Origin: Salibacterium halotolerans
GTDB taxonomy: Bacteria > Bacillota > Bacilli > Bacillales > Marinococcaceae
NCBI RefSeq assembly: GCF_900115625.1
Contig: NZ_FOXD01000004.1
Location: 171,007-235,006 of the forward strand
Length of the DNA stretch: 64,000 bases
Direction of reading: 5' to 3'
A program made the position numbers and the translations under genes. Positions 42,679 to 52,293 of this stretch are shown here, one piece after another (within the stretch, counting starts at the first letter, position 1; each line of letters opens with the position of its first letter). The notes under the pieces were generated by a model, which saw nothing but the letters and a program-made list of their open reading frames with translations, was not told where the DNA came from and did not search any database.

Positions 42679-42975
42679 TTGAAAACGGCTCATGTTATGG
42701 CTTGGCTTTTTAGGGGTTTGCTTATTGTCATAATGCTTTATTTAACAATGGACATGCTAACAAGTTTTGATGTTTTTAAACAAGATATGATAATCGCACA
42801 ATCCGCTCCTCAAGCTACATAATTATCTAATGAAAATGTATTAAGCATTTTATCAAAAATGGGAATTTTCATTTTAAAGGCTGTTATATTTATAGCTTTT
42901 GAAATCAATAGGTATATCTTCAAACAAATAAAGAAGTTAGATGAACTAAATAATAGACAAAAGTCAAAGATATAA
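42679..42975 (+). pseudogene. Small membrane protein gene split by a stop
   Basis: A 99-codon frame begins at TTG 42679 (LKTAHVMAWLFRG), hits TAA at 42820-42822 and continues in the same frame with NENVLSILSKMGIFILKAV, ending NNRQKSKI. Each half has one hydrophobic span. It could be one broken two-span protein or a 47-residue peptide alone. Confidence 0.45.
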
Positions 42976-43076
42976 ATCTATATATAGTGCATTTTTTAAT
43001 TTCCGAAACTAAATGTTGCAAAAACGCAATATATTTGCTGCATTAAAAGTAAATAATAGGAAAGGAGATAATCTTG

Positions 43077-43175
43077 ATGGCCAAAACAAAGTCGGGAAAG
43101 AAAAAGGTTTATGTCTCCCCACACAAAAGATCGGGCAAAAAAATTCCTGCTCACTACCGTTCGACACGAAATTAA
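43077..43175 (+). CDS. 32-residue basic peptide
   Basis: Starts ATG 43077 with GGAAAGGAG upstream and reads MAKTKSGKKKVYVSPHKRSG, then a basic end. Very Lys/Arg-rich, so it may bind nucleic acid. It overlaps the putative 5' region of the next gene. Confidence 0.5.
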   Translation: MAKTKSGKKKVYVSPHKRSGKKIPAHYRSTRN

Positions 43176-43191
43176 TTTAACTAAAGGGTTA

Positions 43192-44103
43192 GTGGTTTAT
43201 AGACTGCTACCCTTTTCTTACAGAATTATAAAATGTGTGAGGAGGATTATTATCTCTATTTCCATTCTATCTGCTATATATAGTAATAAAGGAATTGAAA
43301 AAGAATACAGCGTAAGAGAAATTACTAAAGAGCTATATCATAAAACTTTGAGAGGGCATTTATTTTGCCCAACGCCTGGTTGCAATGCAAGAATAGTTTA
43401 TAATTCTGGGCTAACACCCTATTTTAAGACTTGGAAAATGGATAACCATATAGAAGAGTGTTTGCATTACTTTGATAGAGAAAATAGAAAATCGGGAGTT
43501 AATACTGAAGATTTAATGAACGTTGAGTTGTCAGTTGACAGGAAAAAACGGGCCATGAAAGAGGCGTTAAAGCTTTATAATATGACTGCGGAAGAAAAAG
43601 CTAAACAAAGTGGAAAAAGTACTAAGAGGAATCCTAAGACACAAGGTAAGAAAAATAATATAGCTACCAGACCAGTTTTGAAAGATGGCGAAAATGAAGA
43701 AATAGTAAAGAATGAGGGCGTTCGTGGGCCAAATCTTTTAAAAAGACCTGTATCTACTTTGCAGGAAAAAGATGAAGGACAAACACGATTAGTTATTGGA
43801 GTATTAAAAAATGTGAATGACTCAAATAAAGGAACTAGTATTCTCATTGAAGATAGCGGAAAAGAACTATACTTAGTTTTTGAGGAGGTGTTTAGAGTAA
43901 ACAGTCCAGAATATCTAGGCCTTTTTCATCACTTAGAAAAATATCAAACTAGTAAAGATCAAGAAGACACAATAATAATTACTGCAGTAGGACAAATAAG
44001 GAAATCAAAATCTTATGATGGTTTTGAATCTTCTGTTTTTTATGGAAGAGATTTAGAAATTGATGGTATAGATTTAAGAATACTTGCGATGCAGCAAAGT
44101 TAA
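43192..44103 (+). CDS. Unknown protein with CoiA-like Cys/His zinc module
   Basis: About 303 residues; the true start is unclear. GHLFCPTPGCNARIVYN and YFKTW followed by HIEECLHYF resemble the CxxC/H zinc module of CoiA-type proteins. A basic linker (about residues 115-200) leads to a C-terminal domain (TRLVIGVLKNVN, ILIEDSGKELYLVF) with beta-rich, OB-like character. GTG 43192 is used, but an AGGAGG at 43243 precedes only ATT/ATC codons. AT-rich and located before a GIY-YIG protein, it may be a mobile-element or defence protein. Confidence 0.5.
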   Translation: MVYRLLPFSYRIIKCVRRIIISISILSAIYSNKGIEKEYSVREITKELYHKTLRGHLFCPTPGCNARIVYNSGLTPYFKTWKMDNHIEECLHYFDRENRKSGVNTEDLMNVELSVDRKKRAMKEALKLYNMTAEEKAKQSGKSTKRNPKTQGKKNNIATRPVLKDGENEEIVKNEGVRGPNLLKRPVSTLQEKDEGQTRLVIGVLKNVNDSNKGTSILIEDSGKELYLVFEEVFRVNSPEYLGLFHHLEKYQTSKDQEDTIIITAVGQIRKSKSYDGFESSVFYGRDLEIDGIDLRILAMQQS

Positions 44104-44183
44104 AATTATTAATTTTATTAAAGAGGTTAGAATTCTTCCGGAATACAAAAATAATTTTCCTCTATCCCAATAGTTGATATTAA

Positions 44184-44226
44184 AATGGCATGAAAATACT
44201 AATACCTCTGGTATTTCCATGCCATA
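44184..44226. terminator. Bidirectional terminator
   Basis: ATGGCATGAAAATAC pairs with GTATTTCCATGCCAT with one bulge. It separates the convergent genes ending at 44103 and 44231. Confidence 0.75.
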
Positions 44227-44230
44227 ATTA

Positions 44231-45883
44231 TTACTTTGAATGGTTTTCAACATTTAATGAAAATAACTTCTCTCTAAGTTTGGGATCTGTTGCATAAATA
44301 TATAGCCCATGAATTCCCCGTTTCATTAATACATTAAGCGAATTCAAAATAATATTTTCTTTTATGTTTTCATTGTCGTGATTAGAAAAATCCTTTCTTT
44401 TTGTAAAAGCTGCTGTATCTTTGTACTGAGAGGGATCAATAGTTAACTGGTCATTTACATCATCATAACTTATAGATGGACCGAGGATGACACCAACATA
44501 ATTCAAATCAAAACCCTGTACAGTATAGATTGAACCAACTTCTTTAATTGTTTCCGGATTTTCAGCCCAGGTCATATTACGTTCTGTTCGATTCCAAGGC
44601 ATGTTTATACCTTCTTCATCAACATAATAAGTATTGTCATCTTTCTTATGTAGATAATCGAACGTTGAAACAATGCGTGAAAGACCAACACTGTTGTTTT
44701 GTTTTTTGATTGCGTTTTTAAATTCTTTAGGATCGTTAAAAATTTTAAGGTCGAAACTTTCATCTTTTTGCTTCGGAATAGGTTGCAGTTTTTTATTTTT
44801 AAAGGATTCAATCCAATTTAAAGTTTCAGTAGATGCATTTATTCTAAATTGATCAGTAAGTTTTAATTTGTCTGCATTATAGTTTTCTGTGATTTGTTCC
44901 AGCAATTGTTCGTTCCAATAACTTTTAATTTTCATCACTTGACTGGGATCAAATATTACAATAGTAATCTTACTTCTTTTAATGATTTCATCCAGTTGAT
45001 TTTCATAGTGAAAGTTATTATAAGAGTCTTTTTTGCTAAGTAACAGATGTGCTTCATCAACTAGAGTTATATCGGCATAAGAGTTTACTTTTTCTATGCT
45101 GTTAATAAAAGCTGTAGGTTTTAAAAAGCTTTTTTTCTTTAAGTTACGTAAACTTCCCGCAATATTTTTGTATGTCTTAAGCATTTCTTCATGATTAACC
45201 AAAAAATAATTTTGAGTTTTATGTAAATCGGAACTATCGTCTTTTGAGTAATCTTGGATAGTGTTAAACAAAGAACTTAATAAAACACTTTTGCCAGTCC
45301 CGGCGTCGCCTTCAATAATAAAAACATGATTTCCGTCTTTTTCTTTTGATTTTTGTTTACAGAAATCAATAATTTTTTGTTTAATATCTAATTGTTGAAA
45401 TGATAATTCTTTATATGGAGATAATTTAAAAATATCTTTATTTTTCAGATTATCAATAGTATCTTTTACTAACCCTTCGTTTTTAAGCTTCCCCCATATT
45501 TCGTGAAAAATTTCTTCGTTATAAAATGATTTTTGATAGTAATTATGAGTTTGGGAAGTAGACGTTTGACTGACATTCTGCAATTCATATTGATTATCTG
45601 CAATAAAATAATTTATTAAATTTGATTCAATGTTGTATGTAGCAGATTGGTTGAATGTTTCATGTCCGATAAGGATAGACTTTCCCAGCTTCTTTCGATC
45701 ACTGTTACGAAGATGGTTTTGTAAACGACGTATTGGTTGTACAGTTTGTCCTATATAAGCGGCTGGTTTATGGTTCTCATTATAAAGTATGTAAATCATA
45801 GGATAACTGTGTAAAAATTCGGATTTAATCTCTTTTAAATCCTGTAGTTTGAAGTTTCTTGCTTCAAAGATCAAATCATTCAT
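44231..45883 (-). CDS. GIY-YIG nuclease fused to DUF2075 P-loop helicase-like domain
   Basis: A 550-residue protein. The N-terminus has a GIY-YIG module (MIYILY about 29-34 and AAYIGQT about 41-47, then RRLQNHL). A P-loop domain follows with Walker A EGDAGTGKS (191-199), Walker B TLVDEAHLLL (about 273-282) and a helicase-like TVQGFDLNYVGVILG motif. GGGAG precedes the ATG. DUF2075 proteins occur in phage-defence islands. The fusion suggests ATP-driven DNA or RNA cleavage. Its island position, next to two IS elements and TIR genes, supports a defence role, which remains inference. Confidence 0.8.
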   Translation of the reverse strand: MNDLIFEARNFKLQDLKEIKSEFLHSYPMIYILYNENHKPAAYIGQTVQPIRRLQNHLRNSDRKKLGKSILIGHETFNQSATYNIESNLINYFIADNQYELQNVSQTSTSQTHNYYQKSFYNEEIFHEIWGKLKNEGLVKDTIDNLKNKDIFKLSPYKELSFQQLDIKQKIIDFCKQKSKEKDGNHVFIIEGDAGTGKSVLLSSLFNTIQDYSKDDSSDLHKTQNYFLVNHEEMLKTYKNIAGSLRNLKKKSFLKPTAFINSIEKVNSYADITLVDEAHLLLSKKDSYNNFHYENQLDEIIKRSKITIVIFDPSQVMKIKSYWNEQLLEQITENYNADKLKLTDQFRINASTETLNWIESFKNKKLQPIPKQKDESFDLKIFNDPKEFKNAIKKQNNSVGLSRIVSTFDYLHKKDDNTYYVDEEGINMPWNRTERNMTWAENPETIKEVGSIYTVQGFDLNYVGVILGPSISYDDVNDQLTIDPSQYKDTAAFTKRKDFSNHDNENIKENIILNSLNVLMKRGIHGLYIYATDPKLREKLFSLNVENHSK

Positions 45884-45963
45884 TTCAGAAATCTCCCAAA
45901 TTAAATTTTTCTAAAAGCGTATCATATACCATACATCAGTTAAATATTTTTTATTGAAATCGA

Positions 45964-47356
45964 GGGTCTAAACCATAATATGTTCTTGACTGCTTAATAC
46001 TGAACTTTCTCTTCATTACACTCCAGCAAAATGCGTTGCTTGTACCCTTCGGGGTTGCGAGTGAAGGAATCCTGGCGCTGCAGCGCTTTGATTTTATTAT
46101 TTTTGCCTTCGACGGCTGCATTCGTATAACGGAGTTTGTGATAATTACAAAGCTCTTCCTGCCAAGTCTGCATCGTTTTTAAGCAGGACTTCACGGCTGG
46201 ATGATCGATGGATGCTCCATCCTGCAGCCATCGCTGAAATCCTTTTTTGGCAAGCTTATAGGAGGAACTTTCGTCGTACCATTCCATAAATGATTCTTTC
46301 CAGGCATGGGCTTGGTGAAGCAGCGGGGAATAAGACAGTAAAACAGAAAGCTTCTGCCGTTCCCTTTCCGTGAGACGATCCTGTCGTTTCCCTATCAAGT
46401 GGTGGTTGCGCTTTAGATGACGGCCGGCGTGAGGGGTCAGCTTTTTTTGTTCCGTCTTCCGGACATGCTGCAGCGCCTCTGTGACGTAACGATTTACGTG
46501 ATATCGGTCCGCAATGCGAATGGCAGAGGGATAGATTTCCTTAACAAACCTATGGTAACTGCGTGCTAGATCAAGAACCACAGCTGTCGGCTGAAGGGTC
46601 CCCCATTCGGGGTTTTTTTCAACATAATCATGGAGTTCTTCCTTCGTGCGGCCGGGAATCACATCAAGAAATGTTTCGCCCCGCAAATCATGCTAACCCG
46701 TGTTATAGGTGTGGCCTTTTCGAATGGCGAAATCATCCAGGCCTAAAACAAGGGTTGAACGAGCCGCAGCTTCTTCCCTGCATTCCTTTTGGATACGTTG
46801 ACTTTCGGTGTTCATCCATCGGTAAAACCATCGCGTCAGAGAGGTAACCGGCATCTGTAACAAGGCCGCTGCATGTTTTACGGTTGCCCCTGTAATATAA
46901 GAAAAAGCCTGCCGTTCCAATCTTTTGGTAACCTTTTTTTTCGGCTCTACACTCTCGTAATTCCAGACAAACGAACCCTTACAGGAATGACAATAAAGCC
47001 GGATGGCTGGCAGATGGAGAAATACTTTAGAACCAAAGGCTGCAAGGTCTCTTACTTTCCGGCGATAAGCCACACCGCGCCTAATAACGCGTTCTTTCGA
47101 CCGGCAGGTCGGGCAGGACTGCCGCGAAGTGCAGGGTTCGACCCCAAAGTCAATTGTATCCATCTCTTTTTGAACGGAGGTAATCTTTAACTCTGGCAGG
47201 TCTAATAAATCATTGATAGAATGAACGTACATCTGTATCCCTCTTTTGTTGGTTGGTGGTACTTTCAACATAACAGAGGGGCAGGTGTTTTTTCATTTAT
47301 GACGACCATTTAAACGCATCTATCTTATTGTCAAGAACATGTTTCGGTGTAGATCC
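45964..47356 (-). mobile_element. ISL3-family insertion sequence (inactive)
   Basis: About 1.39 kb bounded by 27-bp imperfect inverted repeats: GGGTCTAAACCATAATATG at 45964 and the complement of a GGATCTACACCGAAACATG-type end at 47330-47356, both ending in TTCTTGAC on the inner side. It holds one transposase gene broken by a stop. No 8-bp target duplication is visible at the edges (GAAATCGA against ATTATAGA), consistent with an old or rearranged insertion. Confidence 0.8.
45994..47232 (-). pseudogene. ISL3-type transposase with in-frame stop
   Basis: Two open parts form one transposase of about 412 residues. The N-terminal zinc ribbon has CPTCRSKERVIRRG and CHSCKGSF. The DDE core begins LVLGLDDFAIRKGHTY and continues VVLDLARSYHRFV, ending YTNAAVEGKNNKIK. 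TAG at 46693-46695 separates them in the same frame (NTG, stop, HDLRGE), where Ile is usual. The ATG at 47232 has AGAGGG upstream. Confidence 0.85.
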
Positions 47357-47488
47357 ATTATAGATATTAATAATATTTTTAAATTCCATAATAGTGAAAA
47401 AAGCACCTTAAAGGGGCAACTTTTAAAGGCCATTTAATTAAAACTCTGTAACTTTCTGCTCTATATGTTTAAAGTAGAAAAATACTTT

Positions 47489-48322
47489 TTAAATTAGTCG
47501 AGAAAATATACTATTAATAAAATCCCCAAACTGATACCAAAATAAAATCCCTGTTAAAGATAGGATTAGCGCCCCAAAAAGTTTCGGAACATTTTTTTCT
47601 GTTGAAGTAAATGACTTGTATTTTTTGGGTCTAAGCCCCTTCCCCAGAGATATCCATTCAGCAGAGTAAATTTCCGCACTGAATTCTTTTTCTATTCGCA
47701 GAATGACGTCAAATTTAGCTTTATTTAGTTTGCCGTAATTATCAATTAAATTTTTCCAAGAATAACATAAAAGTAAGCTAGTAGCTGAAAAGCCATATAA
47801 AATACTCATTGAACCGCTATTCAGTATGTTTGTCTGGACTAAGAAACCAGCTATAGCTAATAAACTTCCTATTACTGTGATAAAGAAAGCATTGGTTTTT
47901 TGCCTTCTTTCGATTAGCCTTTCTGATGATTCAACCATAATTCTATACAATTCCATTGACTTATCTTTATCTGGATCAAAACACTTTTCAAACTCATCAC
48001 TTAAATTATAAAGAGCTGTCAATTGTGAAATAGCTTCTTTATTATCTCCTTTATCATTAATCTCAATAATATCTTTTTTTGCTTCTTCAGCTTTTTTGAT
48101 TTCCCACTCTACATTAGAAGAATTTTTGCTCTTTTCCGGATTAAAGACAATAACAGCTTCGGCTTCATAAATAGCGTTTTCGGCTTGAGGCTTCCAATCA
48201 GTGGAGTGGGTTTTTTTTAGAAATGTTAGATGTAAGCTTAATGATAGTTCCTTTCCTAATTGGTTTATATTTTTTTTAGCTTTAGTTTGGTCTTCAAAGC
48301 TGTGTATTACGAATATTTTCAT
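47489..48322 (-). CDS. TIR-like domain fused to RipA/SLATT-like membrane domain
   Basis: A 277-residue protein. Residues 1-90 look TIR-like: FVIHSFEDQTKAKK, AEAVIVFNP and SNVEWEIKKAEEAKKDIIEI, the last with a Glu at the usual catalytic helix. A linker of about 30 residues leads to SSERLIERRQKTNAFF, a hallmark of RipA/SLATT-type membrane modules, with spans at about 145-162, 172-187 and 245-263. It starts 11 bases after the ThsB-like gene, with AAGGA upstream. A membrane-damaging effector controlled by a TIR signal is the favoured reading; not proven. Confidence 0.65.
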   Translation of the reverse strand: MKIFVIHSFEDQTKAKKNINQLGKELSLSLHLTFLKKTHSTDWKPQAENAIYEAEAVIVFNPEKSKNSSNVEWEIKKAEEAKKDIIEINDKGDNKEAISQLTALYNLSDEFEKCFDPDKDKSMELYRIMVESSERLIERRQKTNAFFITVIGSLLAIAGFLVQTNILNSGSMSILYGFSATSLLLCYSWKNLIDNYGKLNKAKFDVILRIEKEFSAEIYSAEWISLGKGLRPKKYKSFTSTEKNVPKLFGALILSLTGILFWYQFGDFINSIFSRLI

Positions 48323-48333
48323 ATGCTATATCC

Positions 48334-48720
48334 TTAACGTTGACCGGCAATTAAATTTTTAAGATTATCCCAAGTCCAACGGTATATTTTGTCAGAAGAA
48401 AGAGCAGAATTTGGTTTAACACAATTTTCTTTAGAATAAGCTGCCAATAAAAAATATGGTTTTCTTTTGTCTCGTGCTATTGATAGTTCAGTTTCTACTC
48501 CTGTAGCTGATTGAGTGTTTTTACCACAAAGTATAATGACAACATCAACATTATCCATTCTTCTTCTAACTTTCGCCTCCCAGTCTCCAGTCAAATGTTT
48601 TTTGACAGAATTGTCTTTGAACGTGAATGGACTATCGGGGAGCTTTGATTGTCCAGCTAACATTGTTTTAGCTCCTTCATCATGATCTATATCAAAACTG
48701 ATAAATGCTCGTTTATGCAT
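48334..48720 (-). CDS. ThsB-like TIR-domain protein (MTH538 type)
   Basis: A 128-residue single-domain protein. RAFISFDIDHDEGAK, the VDVVIILCGKNT strand, TGVETELSIARDKRKPYFLL and the C-terminal IYRWTWDNLKNLI match the TIR-like fold of Thoeris ThsB. The Glu in VETELS (about 76-78) fits the catalytic position. AGGAGGG precedes the ATG. In Thoeris such proteins make a cyclic ADP-ribose-type signal from NAD upon phage infection. No ThsA is nearby; the only partner is the TIR-membrane gene downstream. Confidence 0.8.
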   Translation of the reverse strand: MHKRAFISFDIDHDEGAKTMLAGQSKLPDSPFTFKDNSVKKHLTGDWEAKVRRRMDNVDVVIILCGKNTQSATGVETELSIARDKRKPYFLLAAYSKENCVKPNSALSSDKIYRWTWDNLKNLIAGQR

Positions 48721-48780
48721 ATTAATCCCTCCTAAATAAAGTTAATTTGAATTATAACTTTTCTCAAGATTTAATAAAAC

Positions 48781-50151
48781 ACTCTGAAGTTGCATAATCC
48801 ATAGAAAAAATTCCATACATGTTCATAAAAAGACAGAACCTCCAAATCTGCTTATGCGATGGATGCGCTGACAAACACGTACACAGAGGGGTTCTGCTAT
48901 ATGTGTCCTGTAGCACAGTCATCATCTATCGACCATTTCTTAAATCGTATTAATATGTCTCTCCATGTACTAAAACCGGCATACCGGCATCTTTCCCACC
49001 TCCTGCAGGGAATGATTCAAGAGCGGCGGAATGGTAGTATGACCGTACTACGGAACAGCAGCTTCTGGCACCGCCACCTCCCATCCGTAACGCGATTTTT
49101 TCAATATGGGCAGTGGAACGAGCAGGGCGTACAGCGAAAGCTGCAGAGGTCTATCTATCAACAGGTTCAGCAGATGTCCTCTTCCGAGGATCCCTTGATG
49201 GTTATTATCGATGACAGCATCTGTCCAAAAACCAAGCCTTCGTCACAGGCTTTGGAGCTGACAGAAGGAGCTTCCTATCCCTTTGATCACAAACAGGGAA
49301 AACCTATTTACGCTCATCAGTGGGTAACGACGATGATAGGAGCCCGTGGCTCCTTTCTACCCTTTGCCATGACGCCTTATATAAAAGAAGAGTATTCGAA
49401 ACTTGATATGGCCTGGGACCATATGGATCAAATACCGGACGGCACGCGGGACGTTTATGTCCTGACAGACAGCTGGTATGCTGCCACTTTCCTGGTTGCC
49501 TACATTCAAGAACGTGGATGGCATTTCATCGGAGGTCTGAAAAGCAACCGTGTTCTGCTGAATGACCGCGTTTCTCAACCCGTCAGGGAATGGGCGCAAC
49601 AAAAGGAAGACCAACCATCCTGCATCGTCACCGTAGGAGATGCTTCCTACTACGTTCATCGCTATGACGGGGCGCTGAAAGGCGGACTCCAGGGAACAGT
49701 GCTGGCGTGCCGGCGTACGAATACAGCACCCAGCGAATCATCGGTTCGCTATTTCTTCAGCACAGATTCCAGCTTAACCGCCCAAAAGATCCTGCTTTTC
49801 TACGCTGAACGCTGGAACATCGAAACCTTTTTTCAGGAAACGAAAGACAAACTTTATATGGGGGATTACAGGCTGCGATCCCTTTTTGCTATTAAGCGGT
49901 ACATGCTGGTACTTCAACTTGCCTATACATTTATCGTGCTATTACCAGCAGAGATTCTCTACAGGATATTGGCGGGCTAACAAGGAAAGACGCCGTTCTC
50001 TCCTGCTCTATGTTTATCAGAAAGCCTAGAAGGGCGTGTCTCTGCAGTCTCTTGAAAAAGAGCTGATAATTGCCTAAGGAGATATGCAAGATCTAAAGTA
50101 AAATATTCATTATATTGGATATTCCTGTTGCTTATTATGCAACTTTAGAGT
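48781..50151 (+). mobile_element. DDE insertion sequence (IS4/IS701-like)
   Basis: About 1.37 kb. Inverted ends of 18 bp are ACTCTGAAGTTGCATAAT (48781-48798) and the complement of ATTATGCAACTTTAGAGT (50134-50151), one mismatch. It contains one transposase. No target duplication is obvious. It starts only 60 bases upstream of the ThsB-like gene and may have cut or supplied its promoter region. Confidence 0.75.
48901..49980 (+). CDS. DDE transposase
   Basis: About 359 residues. The acidic triad fits IIDDSICPK, VLTDSWYAA and ERWNIETFFQETK, the last a typical W-x-IE-x-FF-x-x-x-K motif of IS4/IS701-type enzymes. The ATG at 48901 has GAGGGG nine bases upstream; an ATG at 48859 lacks one. The C-terminus ends YRILAG. 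The gene looks intact apart from possible loss of a few terminal residues. Confidence 0.8.
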   Translation: MCPVAQSSSIDHFLNRINMSLHVLKPAYRHLSHLLQGMIQERRNGSMTVLRNSSFWHRHLPSVTRFFQYGQWNEQGVQRKLQRSIYQQVQQMSSSEDPLMVIIDDSICPKTKPSSQALELTEGASYPFDHKQGKPIYAHQWVTTMIGARGSFLPFAMTPYIKEEYSKLDMAWDHMDQIPDGTRDVYVLTDSWYAATFLVAYIQERGWHFIGGLKSNRVLLNDRVSQPVREWAQQKEDQPSCIVTVGDASYYVHRYDGALKGGLQGTVLACRRTNTAPSESSVRYFFSTDSSLTAQKILLFYAERWNIETFFQETKDKLYMGDYRLRSLFAIKRYMLVLQLAYTFIVLLPAEILYRILAG

Positions 50152-50323
50152 AATTTTATTGTAGATGATGGCCTTGCGTATATCCGCTGAGAAGTTAACA
50201 GGAGCATTTCTTCTCGCCAAATACATGTGGACTATCGCAAAAAAAGTCTACTGAAGATGGTATAATTAAAAAGATGAACAATGAACGAAGCGGGTTCGTA
50301 CTTATCTTATTTAAAGGTATTTA

Positions 50324-51235
50324 TCACATTCTTTCTGTATAGCGGCAATGAGGATATCCCATACATCCATAAAAACTTCCATATCGCCCGCTTCTTCGTT
50401 TTAATTTGTGGCCGCACAGTGGGCATTGCCTAACATGTTGCACCTGAGTATTTAGAAGAGAGGGGAGGTTGATATTGCAATAAACGACGTGATTGTTTTT
50501 GCATCGGGTGTGCTCTGTATTAGCTAGGTTTGTAAAAAAGACAATGTCACCACATTGTTCACACATTACTTGATATCGCTGATTTTTTGAAGAAGGATAG
50601 GCTTCTTCAAAAAGTTCTCTTAGCCGATCACCATCTATTAAGGTGATGTTATATTTTGCACTATAATCAATAGCCGCTGATGTGAAACGGCTTGTAGTAA
50701 TAAAAAAACCTATGTCTGTTCCCTCTTCTATCATAGCGGCATAAAATTTTTGTAACATAGGTCGACCGATTGAATTGTTTCGACTGTGTCTTTTATATTC
50801 AAAAAGATACTTCTTTTGATCTTTCCAAGCAACAGCGTCTTTGCCTCCGTCATTGATGTAAGGTGTTTGGTTTACATTATATCCTAATTCGCGAAGCATA
50901 TCACTTACCACATTTTCAAATTCTTGTGGAGAAAGACTTTGAAGATATTTATTATTCTTTCTCATTTGTTTTAATAGCTTTTTGGTTTCGTCTTGGTGTA
51001 ATTGTTTGGAATTTTCTTTTATTTGCTGATTTATAAGTAGTTTCTCTTTCTCTTTTGCACACGTTAAACATTTATTTGCTGAATCCCCTTTAGAGATACC
51101 GTGGGGACAAACATCTTTCTTTTCTTTATGCTTCTCTGACAAAAAAATAGAGAGTTCCTTAATCTTCTTAAAACTCCAGAATAATAACCATCCAATAAGA
51201 TATATGCTGACTAAAATAAATATCAATTCGCCCAT
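50324..51235 (-). CDS. Membrane-anchored Mrr-type nuclease with topoisomerase-like zinc finger
   Basis: A 303-residue protein. One N-terminal span (ELIFILVSIYLIGWLLFW), then a CPHG...CLTC Cys motif, a coiled linker and a restriction-endonuclease (Mrr) domain: LSPQEFENVVSDMLRELGY, NDGGKDAV and LFEYKRH (the D...ExK site). Two further Cys-containing modules end in CPLCGHKLKRRSG and YGCMGYPHC, a topoisomerase-type zinc finger. AAGGAG precedes the ATG at 51235. Mrr proteins cleave modified or foreign DNA; the membrane anchor suggests acting at DNA entry. Confidence 0.8.
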   Translation of the reverse strand: MGELIFILVSIYLIGWLLFWSFKKIKELSIFLSEKHKEKKDVCPHGISKGDSANKCLTCAKEKEKLLINQQIKENSKQLHQDETKKLLKQMRKNNKYLQSLSPQEFENVVSDMLRELGYNVNQTPYINDGGKDAVAWKDQKKYLFEYKRHSRNNSIGRPMLQKFYAAMIEEGTDIGFFITTSRFTSAAIDYSAKYNITLIDGDRLRELFEEAYPSSKNQRYQVMCEQCGDIVFFTNLANTEHTRCKNNHVVYCNINLPSLLNTQVQHVRQCPLCGHKLKRRSGRYGSFYGCMGYPHCRYTERM

Positions 51236-51814
51236 TTGTGTCTCCTTATACATAACTATATACATATCATTTCAACTGATGTAAGTATGCTATACATTTA
51301 TTTTAACGAATACAATCACTGTGTACTTATTTTGAATTATTACGTATGAATATAATTCACAAAGCCGATGTTAATGCTATATAAATGACTGGTTGCGTGT
51401 GATAGGCATACCATTATTTTAAATTTAAAAAGGCCTTTCACTATGTGTCGTCACCTAACAGCTGTTTATGCTGCATATACACCTTCTAAATAACCAGAAT
51501 GTACTGGTGCTGACGGTTAAAGATAGGCAGTCGTCCTATTTTGACTTCAAACATATTAGCATGCTCAAGGTTCCGATACATATACTGGAACCGTTTTTCA
51601 CTTCCCAATTAGGGCTCTTTAAGTGATGGTCGTTTTTGTTCAGAGGTCCTCAAGTATTTTCTACAAGCTCTGACCTGGTATTTTACTGGTTTTGGTTCAA
51701 TTTCGTGCAAAGATAGATTAAGAGAATCAATGGTGCTTTCCAGATTTATTTTATATGTTAAAAGATTTAGGTAGGTTGGAGGAGCTAAATCCACTATGGT
51801 GCATATAAAATATA
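51236..51814. other. Gene-free stretch with degraded coding traces
   Basis: No intact gene. Minus-strand segments such as RFQYMYRNLEHANMF (about 51540-51600) and NLLTYKINLESTIDSLN (about 51700-51770) look like eroded protein-coding DNA of unknown origin. Confidence 0.35.
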
Positions 51815-52159
51815 TTAACAAATAACCCTTAGTATGTGCATTCGTTCCCTTAGTCCCTTTGGCGAAAGTGAAATCTGATGATTCCGTTTCATCTGAACAT
51901 TGTCCTGGTCCGTTACGTAGACTGGTGGATTGATCAGCTAAAGCAGGTTATGAAGAGGTTGAATCCCGACACCGTTCCCATTGGGATCCAGTACATATGC
52001 GAGATAATCGCTGATAGCATTCTCATCATGAAACTGTTTGTTCAAGGTGGTAAGTACAGTGTCATTGGTTTGAACGTCTTCCTCTTTTATGTAGGGATAA
52101 ATGTCTGCTATTCTGTCGAGCTGCTTTTTTGCCTCTGCCGGGGAAATAGAAGGATTCAT
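51815..52159 (-). pseudogene. N-terminal fragment of a PD-(D/E)XK-type nuclease
   Basis: Starts MNPSISPAEAKKQLDRIADI at 52159, with NAISDYLAYVLDPNGNG, the characteristic N-terminal segment of PD-(D/E)XK nuclease-family proteins in defence islands. A TAG at about 51938 interrupts the frame and the downstream part decays within 40 codons. The catalytic core is lost. Confidence 0.5.
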
Positions 52160-52293
52160 ATCGTCATCTGCTTTATTCGTTGTTTGCTATGTGCTTTTCA
52201 GCTTAGATGGATTATACTAATAGTATGATGTATCCGTGTCTTAATAGAAAAGAGTTATTTAATATCTGTGCCGTGAAGGAGCTGTCTCATACA

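Noticed and set aside
45956..47364. Target-site duplication of the ISL3-type element
   Set aside because: The eight bases on each side do not match.
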